From Aphanothece hegewaldii CCALA 016 (GTDB taxonomy: Bacteria; Cyanobacteriota; Cyanobacteriia; Cyanobacteriales; Microcystaceae), in the NCBI RefSeq assembly GCF_003007785.1, contig NZ_PXOH01000037.1, positions 1 to 43,960 of the forward strand: DNA of 43,960 nt, given 5' to 3'. Positions 24,922 to 32,569 of the stretch are shown one piece after another. A program made the position numbers and the translations under genes. The notes under the pieces were generated by a model. The model was given only the letters and a program-made list of their open reading frames with translations. It was not told the DNA's origin and made no database searches. The stretch's first letter is position 1. Each line of letters begins with the position of its first letter.

Positions 24922-26169
24922 ATGAAAGCTCTTAAAATATTTAAAACGATCGATTCTAAAAGTTTACAAAATCTCTTAATTCTTTTTGCTACAGGCTTAT
25001 TATTTTGGATTAGTATTACTAATTTATTGCCCACCTTACCCGCTTATATAGAAGATCTCGGCGGAAGTAAACAAGAAATTGGTTTAGTAATGGGAAGCTT
25101 TGCTATTGGGTTACTCGCTTCTCGTGTTTGGTTAGGAAAATTAGCCGATAGACGTAGCCGTAAATTAGTTATTTTAATCGGTACTATTGTCGCTGGTATT
25201 GCACCTTTTGGTTATTTATTGATTAAATCGGTCTATCCTTTAATCAGTGTACGCGCTTTTCATGGTGTGGCGATCGCAGCATTTACCACAGGATATAGTG
25301 CTTTAGTTGTCGATCTATCTCCCATTAAACAACGCGGCGAGATCATTGGTTATATGAGTTTAGTCGTTCCAGTCGGGATGGCTATTGGCCCTGCATTAGG
25401 AAGTTTTATAGAGGAAGATCTGGGCTATCAAGCGTTGTTTTTATTTTCAGCAACAGCAGGATTATTATCTTTTATATTGGCCAATTGTATAACAGCAGGC
25501 CGACCACCTGTCATCAGTGAGCAAGAAAAAAGTCAGTTTGAAGGAATTAATCGGAGTCTAAAAGCAATATTATTTGATCGTGCTATTTTAGTTCCTACCC
25601 TGATTTTATTCTTAATTGGGCTATTATTTGGGGTTTTAGTCACATTTCTACCTTTGTATCTGCGTCAAAGTCAGATCGATTTTAGTGCAGGTTTATTTTA
25701 TACCACAGCAGCGATCGCAAGTTTTACCTCTCGTATTTTATCAGGCAGAGCCGGAGATCGTTTTGGTCGGGGTATTTTTATTACATTTAGCATCATTTGT
25801 TATGGGTTATCAATGCTGTTACTCTCAATAGCCAAAAATCCGACCATGCTGATGTTATCGGCTATTCTAGAAGGAGCAGGTGGCGGGATTATTATTCCGA
25901 TGATTTTGGCCTTGATTTCTGATCGATCTTATGCTATGGAAAGAGGTCGAGTTTTTGCGATTTGTACCAGTGGGTTTGATGTAGGGGGTGCGCTTGCTGC
26001 ACCAATTCTGGGGGCATTTGCGATAGAATACGAAGAATTATTTATGATTGCGGGAAGTTTTGCGGCGATCGCTCTTGTCATCTTTTTGGGTTATTCTAAT
26101 AAAGGGTTAATATCTTCGCTTCGTTATGCCATTGGGAGAGAAAAAGATCAATATTCTTTGGTGGATTGA
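24922..26169 (+). CDS. MFS transporter (12 helices)
   Basis: A 415-residue major facilitator with about 12 membrane helices. The loop 2-3 motif appears as VWLGKLADRRSRK (about 70), and its C-half equivalent as LSGRAGDRFGRG. A helix with GPALGSFIEE in the N-half resembles motif C of drug/H+ antiporters, suggesting export; the substrate is unknown. There is no clear ribosome-binding site. The leader contains alternative hairpins and a tiny frame that ends at the start codon. The final hairpin at 26186 could end the transcript. Confidence 0.9.
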   Translation: MKALKIFKTIDSKSLQNLLILFATGLLFWISITNLLPTLPAYIEDLGGSKQEIGLVMGSFAIGLLASRVWLGKLADRRSRKLVILIGTIVAGIAPFGYLLIKSVYPLISVRAFHGVAIAAFTTGYSALVVDLSPIKQRGEIIGYMSLVVPVGMAIGPALGSFIEEDLGYQALFLFSATAGLLSFILANCITAGRPPVISEQEKSQFEGINRSLKAILFDRAILVPTLILFLIGLLFGVLVTFLPLYLRQSQIDFSAGLFYTTAAIASFTSRILSGRAGDRFGRGIFITFSIICYGLSMLLLSIAKNPTMLMLSAILEGAGGGIIIPMILALISDRSYAMERGRVFAICTSGFDVGGALAAPILGAFAIEYEELFMIAGSFAAIALVIFLGYSNKGLISSLRYAIGREKDQYSLVD

Positions 26170-26185
26170 ATTATACCTCATAGTT

Positions 26186-26206
26186 CCCTCTCCTCATAGG
26201 AGAGGG
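26186..26206. terminator. Hairpin between MFS and RHH genes
   Basis: A 9-bp perfect stem, CCCTCTCCT and AGGAGAGGG, with a 3-base loop (CAT), lying between convergent genes. It has no T-tract, and such CCCTCTCC palindromes are also common dispersed repeats in cyanobacteria, so a terminator role is plausible but not certain. Confidence 0.5.
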
Positions 26207-26217
26207 CTAGGGTGAGG

Positions 26218-26553
26218 TTAATTTTCTACGCTATCCACACTCAAAGGGACAAAATCACCATGTATCGTCAGTCCTAACAGCATCGGTTCATCTTCTAAAA
26301 TTAATTTGCCCGTCAAAGCGCAACTTTCATCCTTTTTCGCTGTAGCGTCAATGGTAGCACGAATATCAGCTTTACAAAATTGTGGTCGATAATCACCCGA
26401 TCGTTGATGAACAAAGTTCCAGAGAATATCACGTATCATTGCTTGATAGCCCTGATTGCCCGATAATTCTTTTAACTTATCTTTGAGTGCTTTTTCTAGA
26501 CGAATGCTAGTGACTTCCATATCAGTTGTGGTAGCACGTGTTAATGTACGCAT
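26218..26553 (-). CDS. RHH-type DNA-binding protein, antitoxin-like
   Basis: A 111-residue protein with an N-terminal ribbon-helix-helix-like segment (MEVTSIRLEKALKDKLKELS, then GYQAMIRDILWNFVHQR). The C-terminal half (about 60-111) contains CKADIRATIDATAKKDESCALTG, which is not a known DNA-binding element and may be an effector or partner domain. The ATG at 26553 has an excellent ribosome-binding site (AAAGGAGAT, eight bases upstream). No toxin gene is next to it, so autonomous regulation is possible. It is convergent with the MFS gene. Confidence 0.62.
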   Translation of the reverse strand: MRTLTRATTTDMEVTSIRLEKALKDKLKELSGNQGYQAMIRDILWNFVHQRSGDYRPQFCKADIRATIDATAKKDESCALTGKLILEDEPMLLGLTIHGDFVPLSVDSVEN

Positions 26554-26665
26554 GGAATGAATCTCCTTTAGATCTATCAGTAATACAAGTGTAATCTTAA
26601 AATGACAGTTTTGGTGAAGATCGAGGAGGAGATTACAAGCGTATCTGTACTATTTTTTGGGATCG

Positions 26666-27943
26666 TCACGGCCAAGCTATCTTTGACACTCTCACGCCGA
26701 TCTGCGGCGGAGATTCTTGGTTCACGAAGATTACTTGCTTTGACAAAATTTCTTCCATCAAAGTAGAGGCATTCTCTCCCCAAGCTTTAGATCCCGTATG
26801 CCCTACGGTACTTAATCCATTTTTCAAAATATTAATAGCGGCATTTTCATCCCTATCCAATACACAACTACATTTACAAATATGAGTGCGAGTAGATAGA
26901 GTTTTCTTTACGATATTCCCACAACTTGAACAATTTTGAGAGGTATATTGTGGAGGCACGGCAATTGTTATTTTGCCAAATTTAACCCCAAAGTACTCTA
27001 CCCATTCTCTAAACTGATACCATGCCGCGTCGTTAATACTTTTAGCCAAACAATGATTTTTTACCAAGTTCTTAACTCTTAAATCCTCGTAGGCTATCAC
27101 ATCTGAGAAGTGAACTACGCACCTTGCTAATTTTACAGCAAAGTCTTTACGCTGCCGACTTACTTTAAGGTGAACTTTGGCTAATCTAGCCCGTGCTTTC
27201 TTGCGATTATTTGACCCTTTTTTCTTTTTAGATAATCGCCGTGCCAGTTTTTTTAGGGACTTTTCTGACTTTCTTAAGAATTTAGGGTTATCAATTTTAT
27301 TTCCCTCATTATCAGTATAGAAAGAGGATAATCCAACATCTAACCCTATACACTTACCTGACGGCTTAACTTCTTCTTTGACCTCAACCGATAGAACAAA
27401 TTGACAATAGTACCCATCAGCTTTTCTTAGAAGTCTAACTCTTTTGATGTCAGACTCATTAAAGTATCCCAAATCCCAACTACCTTTTAACTTAAGGGTT
27501 CCAATCCCTTTTTTGTCACTAAAGTTAATGGTCTTAGGGCTTAAAACCTTCCATCCAGTCGTTTTATATTCTACTGAACGAGAGAACTTTTTAAATTTAG
27601 GGTATCCCGTCTTGGAAAATTGCTTTACTTGGGGAGACCCCAAGACCGCATTTTCCGCTTTTTTGCCCGATACCTTCTTTTTACAATTCTCAAAAAAACG
27701 AGAGATAGAAGACCATGCTCTTTCAGCACTTGCTTGTCTAGCTTGAGAATTTAACTCGTTTGCAAATTTAAACTCATGAGCTAAAACTTTACAGTATGCC
27801 GATAAATCATACTTATTTACACCTTGATTATCCATCCAATACCTTAAGCATTTATTACGGATAAATTGAGATGTACGAATGGCATCATTTATCGCTTGAT
27901 ACTGTTGTTGTTTAGCTTTGACTTTAAATTCTAAAACAAACAT
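26666..27943 (-). CDS. tnpB: IS200/IS605-family TnpB (IS1341-type, no tnpA)
   Basis: RNA-guided nuclease of the IS605 superfamily, the ancestor type of Cas12. RuvC-like catalytic residues are present: Asp202 in GLDVGLSS, Glu286 in AYEDLRV and Asp363 in VLDRDENAAINIL. A zinc-ribbon is formed by CSSCG (about 338-342) and CKCSC (356-360). Length 425 is full. No TnpA gene is found, so this is a tnpB-only element, mobilised in trans if at all. The omega-RNA guide would be expected at the 3' end of the gene, toward 26577-26700, but was not mapped. The left-end hairpin is at 28011-28036. Confidence 0.95.
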   Translation of the reverse strand: MFVLEFKVKAKQQQYQAINDAIRTSQFIRNKCLRYWMDNQGVNKYDLSAYCKVLAHEFKFANELNSQARQASAERAWSSISRFFENCKKKVSGKKAENAVLGSPQVKQFSKTGYPKFKKFSRSVEYKTTGWKVLSPKTINFSDKKGIGTLKLKGSWDLGYFNESDIKRVRLLRKADGYYCQFVLSVEVKEEVKPSGKCIGLDVGLSSFYTDNEGNKIDNPKFLRKSEKSLKKLARRLSKKKKGSNNRKKARARLAKVHLKVSRQRKDFAVKLARCVVHFSDVIAYEDLRVKNLVKNHCLAKSINDAAWYQFREWVEYFGVKFGKITIAVPPQYTSQNCSSCGNIVKKTLSTRTHICKCSCVLDRDENAAINILKNGLSTVGHTGSKAWGENASTLMEEILSKQVIFVNQESPPQIGVRVSKIAWP

Positions 27944-28010
27944 TTACGCTGACGCTTTTAGAATAAATCAATTATACCAGATTGAATTGTGTATAGCAAT
28001 ATATTATTTT

Positions 28011-28036
28011 AAAGCCTAGGTAAACCTAGGGGCTTT
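28011..28036. mobile_element. Left-end hairpin of the IS605-type element
   Basis: AAAGCC-TAGG-TAAA-CCTA-GG-GGCTTT: a stem with a 4-base loop and a GG bulge, about 70 bases upstream of tnpB. Subterminal imperfect hairpins of this kind are the recognition sites for TnpA in IS200/IS605 elements. The corresponding right-end hairpin was not located. Confidence 0.6.
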
Positions 28037-28085
28037 ATACCCAATTTTTCGGTAAGCTTGTTAATATTAATCGCTAAACAGTATA

Positions 28086-28313
28086 TCAAGAAGCCCAACA
28101 AGTTTTATCGGGAAAATGCCCCTTTTGCCAATGCTGACGGAGTTTAATCTCGGCTCTAACTAATAAATGCTCAGGAATCGATTGAATTTTTTTTATTGTT
28201 CCATGACTTTTATCAAAATAAATCTTACCCAAATACTCAGGCGCACTTTCATATTGATAAATAACACCTTGCTCATCTTCACTTTCTTTAGTTAAAGTTA
28301 TATAAAATGCCAT
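28086..28313 (-). CDS. Small protein, possible immunity partner
   Basis: Not confidently recognised. The 75-residue product has a small alpha/beta character: MAFYITLTKESEDEQ, then a YQYESAPEYLGKIYFDKSHG strand region and a C-terminal helix ending in HWQKGHFPDKTCWAS. Small acidic-aromatic proteins of this form, ending in FPxKxxWA-type motifs, often serve as immunity proteins of polymorphic toxins. It lies about 44 bases downstream of the frameshifted toxin-like gene on the same strand, which supports that reading (inference). Confidence 0.5.
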   Translation of the reverse strand: MAFYITLTKESEDEQGVIYQYESAPEYLGKIYFDKSHGTIKKIQSIPEHLLVRAEIKLRQHWQKGHFPDKTCWAS

Positions 28314-28357
28314 TCTATCTAACTCTCTCTTGCCTTAAATAAAACTACTATAACAAA

Positions 28358-28818
28358 TTAAAGAGGATTCCAAAGCCTTCCGGAGCGAATCGTTGCATTA
28401 TGTGCAGTACGATAATCTGTTTGAAAAATTCCTTCAAAACGAGCCTCAAAATACTCATGCTCCAATAATTGTATATCTTCAGTAGCAAAATCTCCGCGTT
28501 GTAATCTAAACCAAGCATCAGCAATACAGGATCAGGATCAAATAATCTTACTCCATCATCCAATTGATGTTGATTAATAAAAAGATGTTCTTTAATTTTG
28601 CGAATTTTTCGGATAGGTAGTTTAGTATTCTGGGCAATTTGATCAATATCATCCGTTTCTCGGATCTGAGCATAAGATTTTGGTGCGTATATTTCCCATC
28701 TTTTAAGATATTCATCCAATTTACCTCCTGTCGAAGAAGGAAGCCGAAGCCATTTTATAATAAAAATAAGACTGAGAAAAAAAAAGATAATAAAAAGTAT
28801 AAATTCTTTTAAAATCAT
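28358..28818 (-). pseudogene. Frameshifted toxin-like gene
   Basis: The conceptual protein has an N-terminal membrane helix (about 5-24), then DEYLKRWEIYAPKSYAQIR and TDDIDQIAQNTKLPIRKI ... FDPDP. At about 28526 the frame breaks: one missing base converts what should be DPDPDIADAW into an altered tail. Reading on in the other frame restores the family sequence IADAWFRLQRGDFATEDIQ, LLEHEYFEARFEGIF and TDYRTAHNATIRSGRLWNPL, ending at TAA 28360-28358. With one base added the product is 153 residues. The domain resembles C-terminal modules of polymorphic toxins or phage minor head proteins; the activity is unknown. Either a recent mutation or a sequencing error. Confidence 0.7.
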
Positions 28819-28909
28819 TATTTGGTCAAAAAAGGATTTCTACACCTTACCCCTACCATTATTAAATTTAACCTGTAGGGGTTTGGTCTTTCTACCCACA
28901 CAAAAAACC

Positions 28910-30307
28910 TTATTTTCTTCGTCGTCGCAATGAACCAATTGCAGCTAACCCAAGGGTGATGATACCAAACAAAGATGAGGGTTCAGGAACAGAAGGAGGC
29001 ACATTCTGACTCGCTTCATAGGCACCGATATCGACAGTACCATTAATAATACGGGGGAAACCTGCCCCACGTTGGTCAGTTAGGATATCTGGGGGTATCG
29101 CTGCATTATCTCCCGCATCGATGGCAATACTACCCAATAGCAAAGCTTGAGTAAAAGTTGGGCCGCCATTATCCTGTAAGGGGCCAAGGTTAGGATCTCC
29201 TGACAGTGCAGGGTTACAGCTACCATCTTCGATGAGGTTGTTGATGTTGGTAGTAATTGTCCCATTATTAAAACAATCTCCCCCTGAGTTATTAGCGATA
29301 ATGCTGTTAGTAATGATCAATTTATTAAAGTTGAGAAGGCCACCATCGGAATAATATGCCTTATTACCCGAAATCGTGCTGTTAGTAATGATCAATTTAC
29401 CAGTGCTTCTTAGTCCACCACCATAATAATCTGCACTATTACCCGAAACCGTGCTATTGCTAATGATAGCAGTACTTGAACTTCCGTTATTTATGCCACC
29501 GCCATAGCGTGACACATTACCTGAGATTGTACTGTCAATTATGATAACTGTACCATTTAAACTCTCAATACCGCCACCATAATTTGCTCTATTACCCGAA
29601 ATCGTACTATTGATAATCGTGGTGTCACCTTCGTTCAAAATGCCACCGCCACGACGAGATAAGGCTGAACCACCAAAGCTAGCTACATTTTGGGAAATCT
29701 TGGTATTGGTAATAGTAAGTTTACCACTATTATAAATGCCCCCACCATTAGTATATGTGCTTCCATTTTCAGAAATCGTGCTGTTGGTAATAGTCATCAC
29801 ACCAGAGTTGGAAATGCCACTTCTATAACTATCTGATATTTGGCTGTTGGTAATGGTCATCATACCAGAGTTGGAAATGCCACTTCTATAACTATCTGAT
29901 ATTTGGCTGTTGGTGAGCGTTACAACACCAGAGTTGGAAATGTTAATATCATTATTTGATATTTGGCTGTTAGTAATCGTTAAACTGTCTTGGTTTACAA
30001 TCCCATAATCATAACCATTGGAAATCGTTAACCCATTCAGATAAACATTAATAACATTAGATGTTCCATCGTCAATATCAAAAACCTCACTAGCATTATT
30101 GCCACTGATAGTTAGTAAATCTGCACCGATGCCATTAATCGTTAGAGAATCAGTAATATTTAATTCTCCGCTGGTTAAAGTAATCGTACCACTAATCGAA
30201 CTAAACTGAATTTCGTCGTCTCCTGCGGTGGAATTCGCGTCCAAAATTGCTTGACGCAAGCTTCCGATACCAGAATCAAAAAGATTGGTAACGTTAAAAA
30301 GTGCCAT
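28910..30307 (-). CDS. Beta-helix PEP-CTERM surface protein
   Basis: A 465-residue protein made mostly of short repeats around TITNSTISGN(N), the pattern of right-handed parallel beta-helices as in choice-of-anchor-Q and polymorphic outer membrane proteins. The C terminus has the PEP-CTERM signal: VPEPSS, a hydrophobic helix and RRRRK, expected to be processed by an exosortase. Strangely, no Sec signal peptide is visible: the protein begins MALFNVTNLFDSG, and a stop codon lies in frame just upstream of the start. The promoter carries an AT-repeat spacer, suggesting switching. It is likely a surface adhesin or a polysaccharide-associated protein (inference). Confidence 0.85.
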   Translation of the reverse strand: MALFNVTNLFDSGIGSLRQAILDANSTAGDDEIQFSSISGTITLTSGELNITDSLTINGIGADLLTISGNNASEVFDIDDGTSNVINVYLNGLTISNGYDYGIVNQDSLTITNSQISNNDINISNSGVVTLTNSQISDSYRSGISNSGMMTITNSQISDSYRSGISNSGVMTITNSTISENGSTYTNGGGIYNSGKLTITNTKISQNVASFGGSALSRRGGGILNEGDTTIINSTISGNRANYGGGIESLNGTVIIIDSTISGNVSRYGGGINNGSSSTAIISNSTVSGNSADYYGGGLRSTGKLIITNSTISGNKAYYSDGGLLNFNKLIITNSIIANNSGGDCFNNGTITTNINNLIEDGSCNPALSGDPNLGPLQDNGGPTFTQALLLGSIAIDAGDNAAIPPDILTDQRGAGFPRIINGTVDIGAYEASQNVPPSVPEPSSLFGIITLGLAAIGSLRRRRK

Positions 30308-30367
30308 GTTTTTAAGGGGATAATTAGTTTAATAAATTCTGTTTTGGTTAGGGAGATTTTGAGAGCC

Positions 30368-30396
30368 ATAATATATATATATATATATATTGTCAA
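30368..30396 (-). promoter_or_regulatory. Promoter with (AT)n spacer, candidate phase switch
   Basis: On the minus strand, TTGACA (30396-30391) is followed by 17 bases of alternating A and T and then TATTAT (30373-30368), which is near-consensus in both boxes and optimal in spacing. The whole spacer is the dinucleotide repeat. It lies about 60 bases upstream of the beta-helix surface protein start. Gain or loss of AT units would alter promoter spacing, as known for the Haemophilus influenzae hif fimbrial promoter. Activity and switching are inferred. Confidence 0.7.
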
Positions 30397-30500
30397 GTGT
30401 TTTTATAAAAAAATTTACAGACCTTGATTAAATAATGAAATTTTTCTAAAAAACATTCTTGTCAGCTATTCTAAAAAAAAGCACTTTTTCTTCTAAATCA

Positions 30501-31628
30501 ATGACCCAATCTCCACAGTCTAACCCCGAAAATGCACCATTACGGAGTATTCATACTTCTAATTTTCCTCAAATTTTGAATCATTTTGGGATTTCTTTAG
30601 TAGTTTCTACTTATCAAGCGGGTAAACTGATTGCTTTGCGTGCTGATGGAAATGTAATTAATACACACTTTCGTGTCTTTAATAAACCGATGGGTTTAGC
30701 GGGTGATCAAAATCGTTTAGCCATTGGAACAAATTCTCAGATTTTGCAACTTAAAAATGTCCCTGCTGTGGCGGCAAAAATTGAACCACAGGGAAAACAT
30801 GACGCTTGTTATTTACTCCGCAGTTGTCAAGTGACGGGGGATATTGATATACATGAAATGGCTTGGGCAAATGATGAACTATGGTTTGTTAATACTCGTT
30901 TTTCTTGTTTGTGTACACTAGATCCTGAATATAGTTTTGTACCCCGTTGGCGACCAAAATTTGTTACCGCTTATTCTCCTGAAGATCGATGTCACTTGAA
31001 TGGTTTAGGAATGGTAGACAATCAACCGAAATATGTCACCGCTTTAGGCACTACAGATATCTTAAATGGATGGCGAGAAAAGAAGGCAAACGGAGGGGTT
31101 TTAATCGACGTAGAAACCCAAGAATTAATTACCCAAGGTTTATCAATGCCACATTCTCCTAGATGGTATAATGGTCATCTGTGGGTATTAGAATCGGGTA
31201 ATGGCAGTTTAGCGAAAGTCGATCGCAATACAGGGAAATTAGAAACGATCGCAACTTTACCAGGATTTACACGGGGTATCGATTTTTGTGGAAAATTAGC
31301 GTTTATTGGTTTATCTCAAGTGCGAGAAACAGTAGTATTTAGTGGTATTCCTTTGACTGAAAGACTCACCGAAAGAACTTGCGGGGTTTGGGTAATAAAT
31401 ATCGAAACTGGAGAAACATTAGCGTTTTTGAAGTTTGAGGATGCAGTACAAGAAATCTTCGCAGTACAAATATTACAAGGTATTCGCTTTCCTGAAATAA
31501 TCGATTGGGATGAACAATTAATTGCTAGTTCATATGTATTGCCAGATCAAGCCTTAGCCGAAGTTCCCACCCATCAAAAACAAATCATTTCCGAAAAACC
31601 GAAAAAGAGTAAGAAAGGGTTTGGATGA
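30501..31628 (+). CDS. TIGR03032 family protein
   Basis: A 375-residue protein of the TIGR03032/DUF4915 type, common in cyanobacteria and probably a beta-propeller. Hallmarks are FGISLVVSTYQAGKLIALR near the N terminus, NKPMGLAGDQNRLAIGT, IDIHEMAWANDELWFVNTRF, then LPGFTRGIDFCGKLAFIGLS. The ATG at 30501 is preferred to a TTG at 30459 because the latter adds 14 low-complexity residues. Its function is not known; homologues are often near glycosyltransferase or peptide-modifying genes, but none is here. No signal peptide is visible, so it is probably cytoplasmic. Confidence 0.88.
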   Translation: MTQSPQSNPENAPLRSIHTSNFPQILNHFGISLVVSTYQAGKLIALRADGNVINTHFRVFNKPMGLAGDQNRLAIGTNSQILQLKNVPAVAAKIEPQGKHDACYLLRSCQVTGDIDIHEMAWANDELWFVNTRFSCLCTLDPEYSFVPRWRPKFVTAYSPEDRCHLNGLGMVDNQPKYVTALGTTDILNGWREKKANGGVLIDVETQELITQGLSMPHSPRWYNGHLWVLESGNGSLAKVDRNTGKLETIATLPGFTRGIDFCGKLAFIGLSQVRETVVFSGIPLTERLTERTCGVWVINIETGETLAFLKFEDAVQEIFAVQILQGIRFPEIIDWDEQLIASSYVLPDQALAEVPTHQKQIISEKPKKSKKGFG

Positions 31629-31632
31629 GAGT

Positions 31633-31854
31633 TTAAGCTTGTAGTTGTTCTAATTTTTCTGCAATCCAATTTTGGAGAATAGCTTGCTGAGTTAACCCTT
31701 GTCTAGTTGCCTCTTGCTCGATTTTCTCTACCATCCAATTCGGTAAATCAAGGTTAATTTGATTGAATTGTGGTCGTTTCGCTTGAGATAAATCTAAATA
31801 TTCGATAATATCTTCACCATCATCAAATTTTTTATCAAATTCAGAAGCTTTCAT
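31633..31854 (-). CDS. BrnA-like antitoxin (orphan)
   Basis: A 73-residue protein with the BrnA/CopG-type pattern: KASEFDKKFDDGEDIIEYLDL at the N terminus (toxin-binding), then a C-terminal ribbon-helix-helix LDLPNWMVEKIEQEATRQGL. The usual BrnT toxin gene is missing. It lies 36 bases downstream of mazF on the same strand, making a mazE-mazF-brnA order. It may be a third component of that unit or a leftover antitoxin. Confidence 0.7.
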   Translation of the reverse strand: MKASEFDKKFDDGEDIIEYLDLSQAKRPQFNQINLDLPNWMVEKIEQEATRQGLTQQAILQNWIAEKLEQLQA

Positions 31855-31890
31855 AGATTTCCACCTTTTACTAATCCTAATCTATACCAT

Positions 31891-32235
31891 TCAACTCACA
31901 AGAGTTCCTAATTTGCCTAAAACTTCATTAATTAACTCTAAAGGTGCTTTTTCAATAAAAGTTGCTTTTCGAGCATCACAGTCAACGGTTCTAATCTGAT
32001 CGACTAATATAACTCCATAAGTTTGCATAAGATCAGGTAACTCTACTTCAAAAGACCAACTTTTCTGACGACTCGTAATTGGACAGATTAAGATAAGTTT
32101 TGAAACTTGATTGTATGCGAATGGAGAAATCACTATTGCAGGACGATAACCAGCTTGTTCGCTACCCGTGCGAGGATCTAGTTGCAGTCGAATAATATCC
32201 CCTCTCTCAGGAATACGTCCCTCAATTTTTACCAA
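31891..32235 (-). CDS. mazF: MazF/PemK-type mRNA interferase
   Basis: A 114-residue type II toxin that cuts single-stranded RNA at short sequence motifs. The fold is recognised from RGDIIRLQLDPRTGSEQAGYRPAIVIS, the LILICPITSRQK segment and VILVDQIRTVDCDARKA, including the conserved arginine and threonine/serine positions. Its ATG overlaps the end of mazE by seven bases, as usual in such operons. The length and motifs are normal, so it is likely active. It is held in check by MazE. Confidence 0.93.
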   Translation of the reverse strand: MVKIEGRIPERGDIIRLQLDPRTGSEQAGYRPAIVISPFAYNQVSKLILICPITSRQKSWSFEVELPDLMQTYGVILVDQIRTVDCDARKATFIEKAPLELINEVLGKLGTLVS

Positions 32236-32471
32236 ATTTCTTCTCCTACAGGATCTCCAAAATCTACCTCGTCGTGCTGCATTTGGGGTGTTACGTTTTT
32301 AAGTAATTCTTCAAGAGTATATTTAGGTTTCGCTGGAGATAGAATAATTTGATCGTTTTCAACAGAAATAGTAACTAAAGCTCCTTCTTTCCAGCCTACT
32401 TGTTGAATAATAGCCTGTGGAAGCCTAACACCTAGTGAGTTTCCCCACATACTTACTTTTTGAGTAATCAT
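32229..32471 (-). CDS. mazE: MazE-type (AbrB-fold) antitoxin
   Basis: An 80-residue antitoxin with an N-terminal SpoVT/AbrB swapped-hairpin DNA-binding domain, QKVSMWGNSLGVRLPQAIIQ, and an acidic disordered tail ending FGDPVGEEIW that would bind MazF. The ATG at 32471 is used; a longer in-frame start at 32507 would overlap a palindrome that probably is the operator. It overlaps mazF by seven bases. MazE-type antitoxins repress their own operon with the toxin as co-repressor. Confidence 0.9.
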   Translation of the reverse strand: MITQKVSMWGNSLGVRLPQAIIQQVGWKEGALVTISVENDQIILSPAKPKYTLEELLKNVTPQMQHDEVDFGDPVGEEIW

Positions 32472-32488
32472 AGTCAAAAAAACGTGTT

Positions 32489-32503
32489 TATACATTGAGT
32501 ATA
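32489..32503. promoter_or_regulatory. Operator-like palindrome upstream of mazE
   Basis: TATAC and GTATA form a perfect inverted repeat with a 5-base spacer about 18 bases upstream of the mazE start. It fits an operator for MazE autoregulation and overlaps the likely -10 region. Not tested. Confidence 0.5.
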
Positions 32504-32569
32504 CCAAAAATCTGTTAGAAAATCAAGATAAAATAAAGAACAGACCACCTGAAACAAAACTTAATCAAA

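Noticed and set aside
26577..26783. 68-codon minus-strand frame overlapping the tnpB end
   Set aside because: Overlaps the well-supported tnpB frame and has no ribosome-binding site or known relatives; this region more likely holds the omega-RNA and element end.
30175..30396. Minus-strand frame beginning in the AT repeat, considered as a lost signal peptide of the beta-helix protein
   Set aside because: It is in another frame and its start would lie within the promoter; the hydrophobic part (KLIIPLKTWHFLT) does not form a convincing signal peptide.
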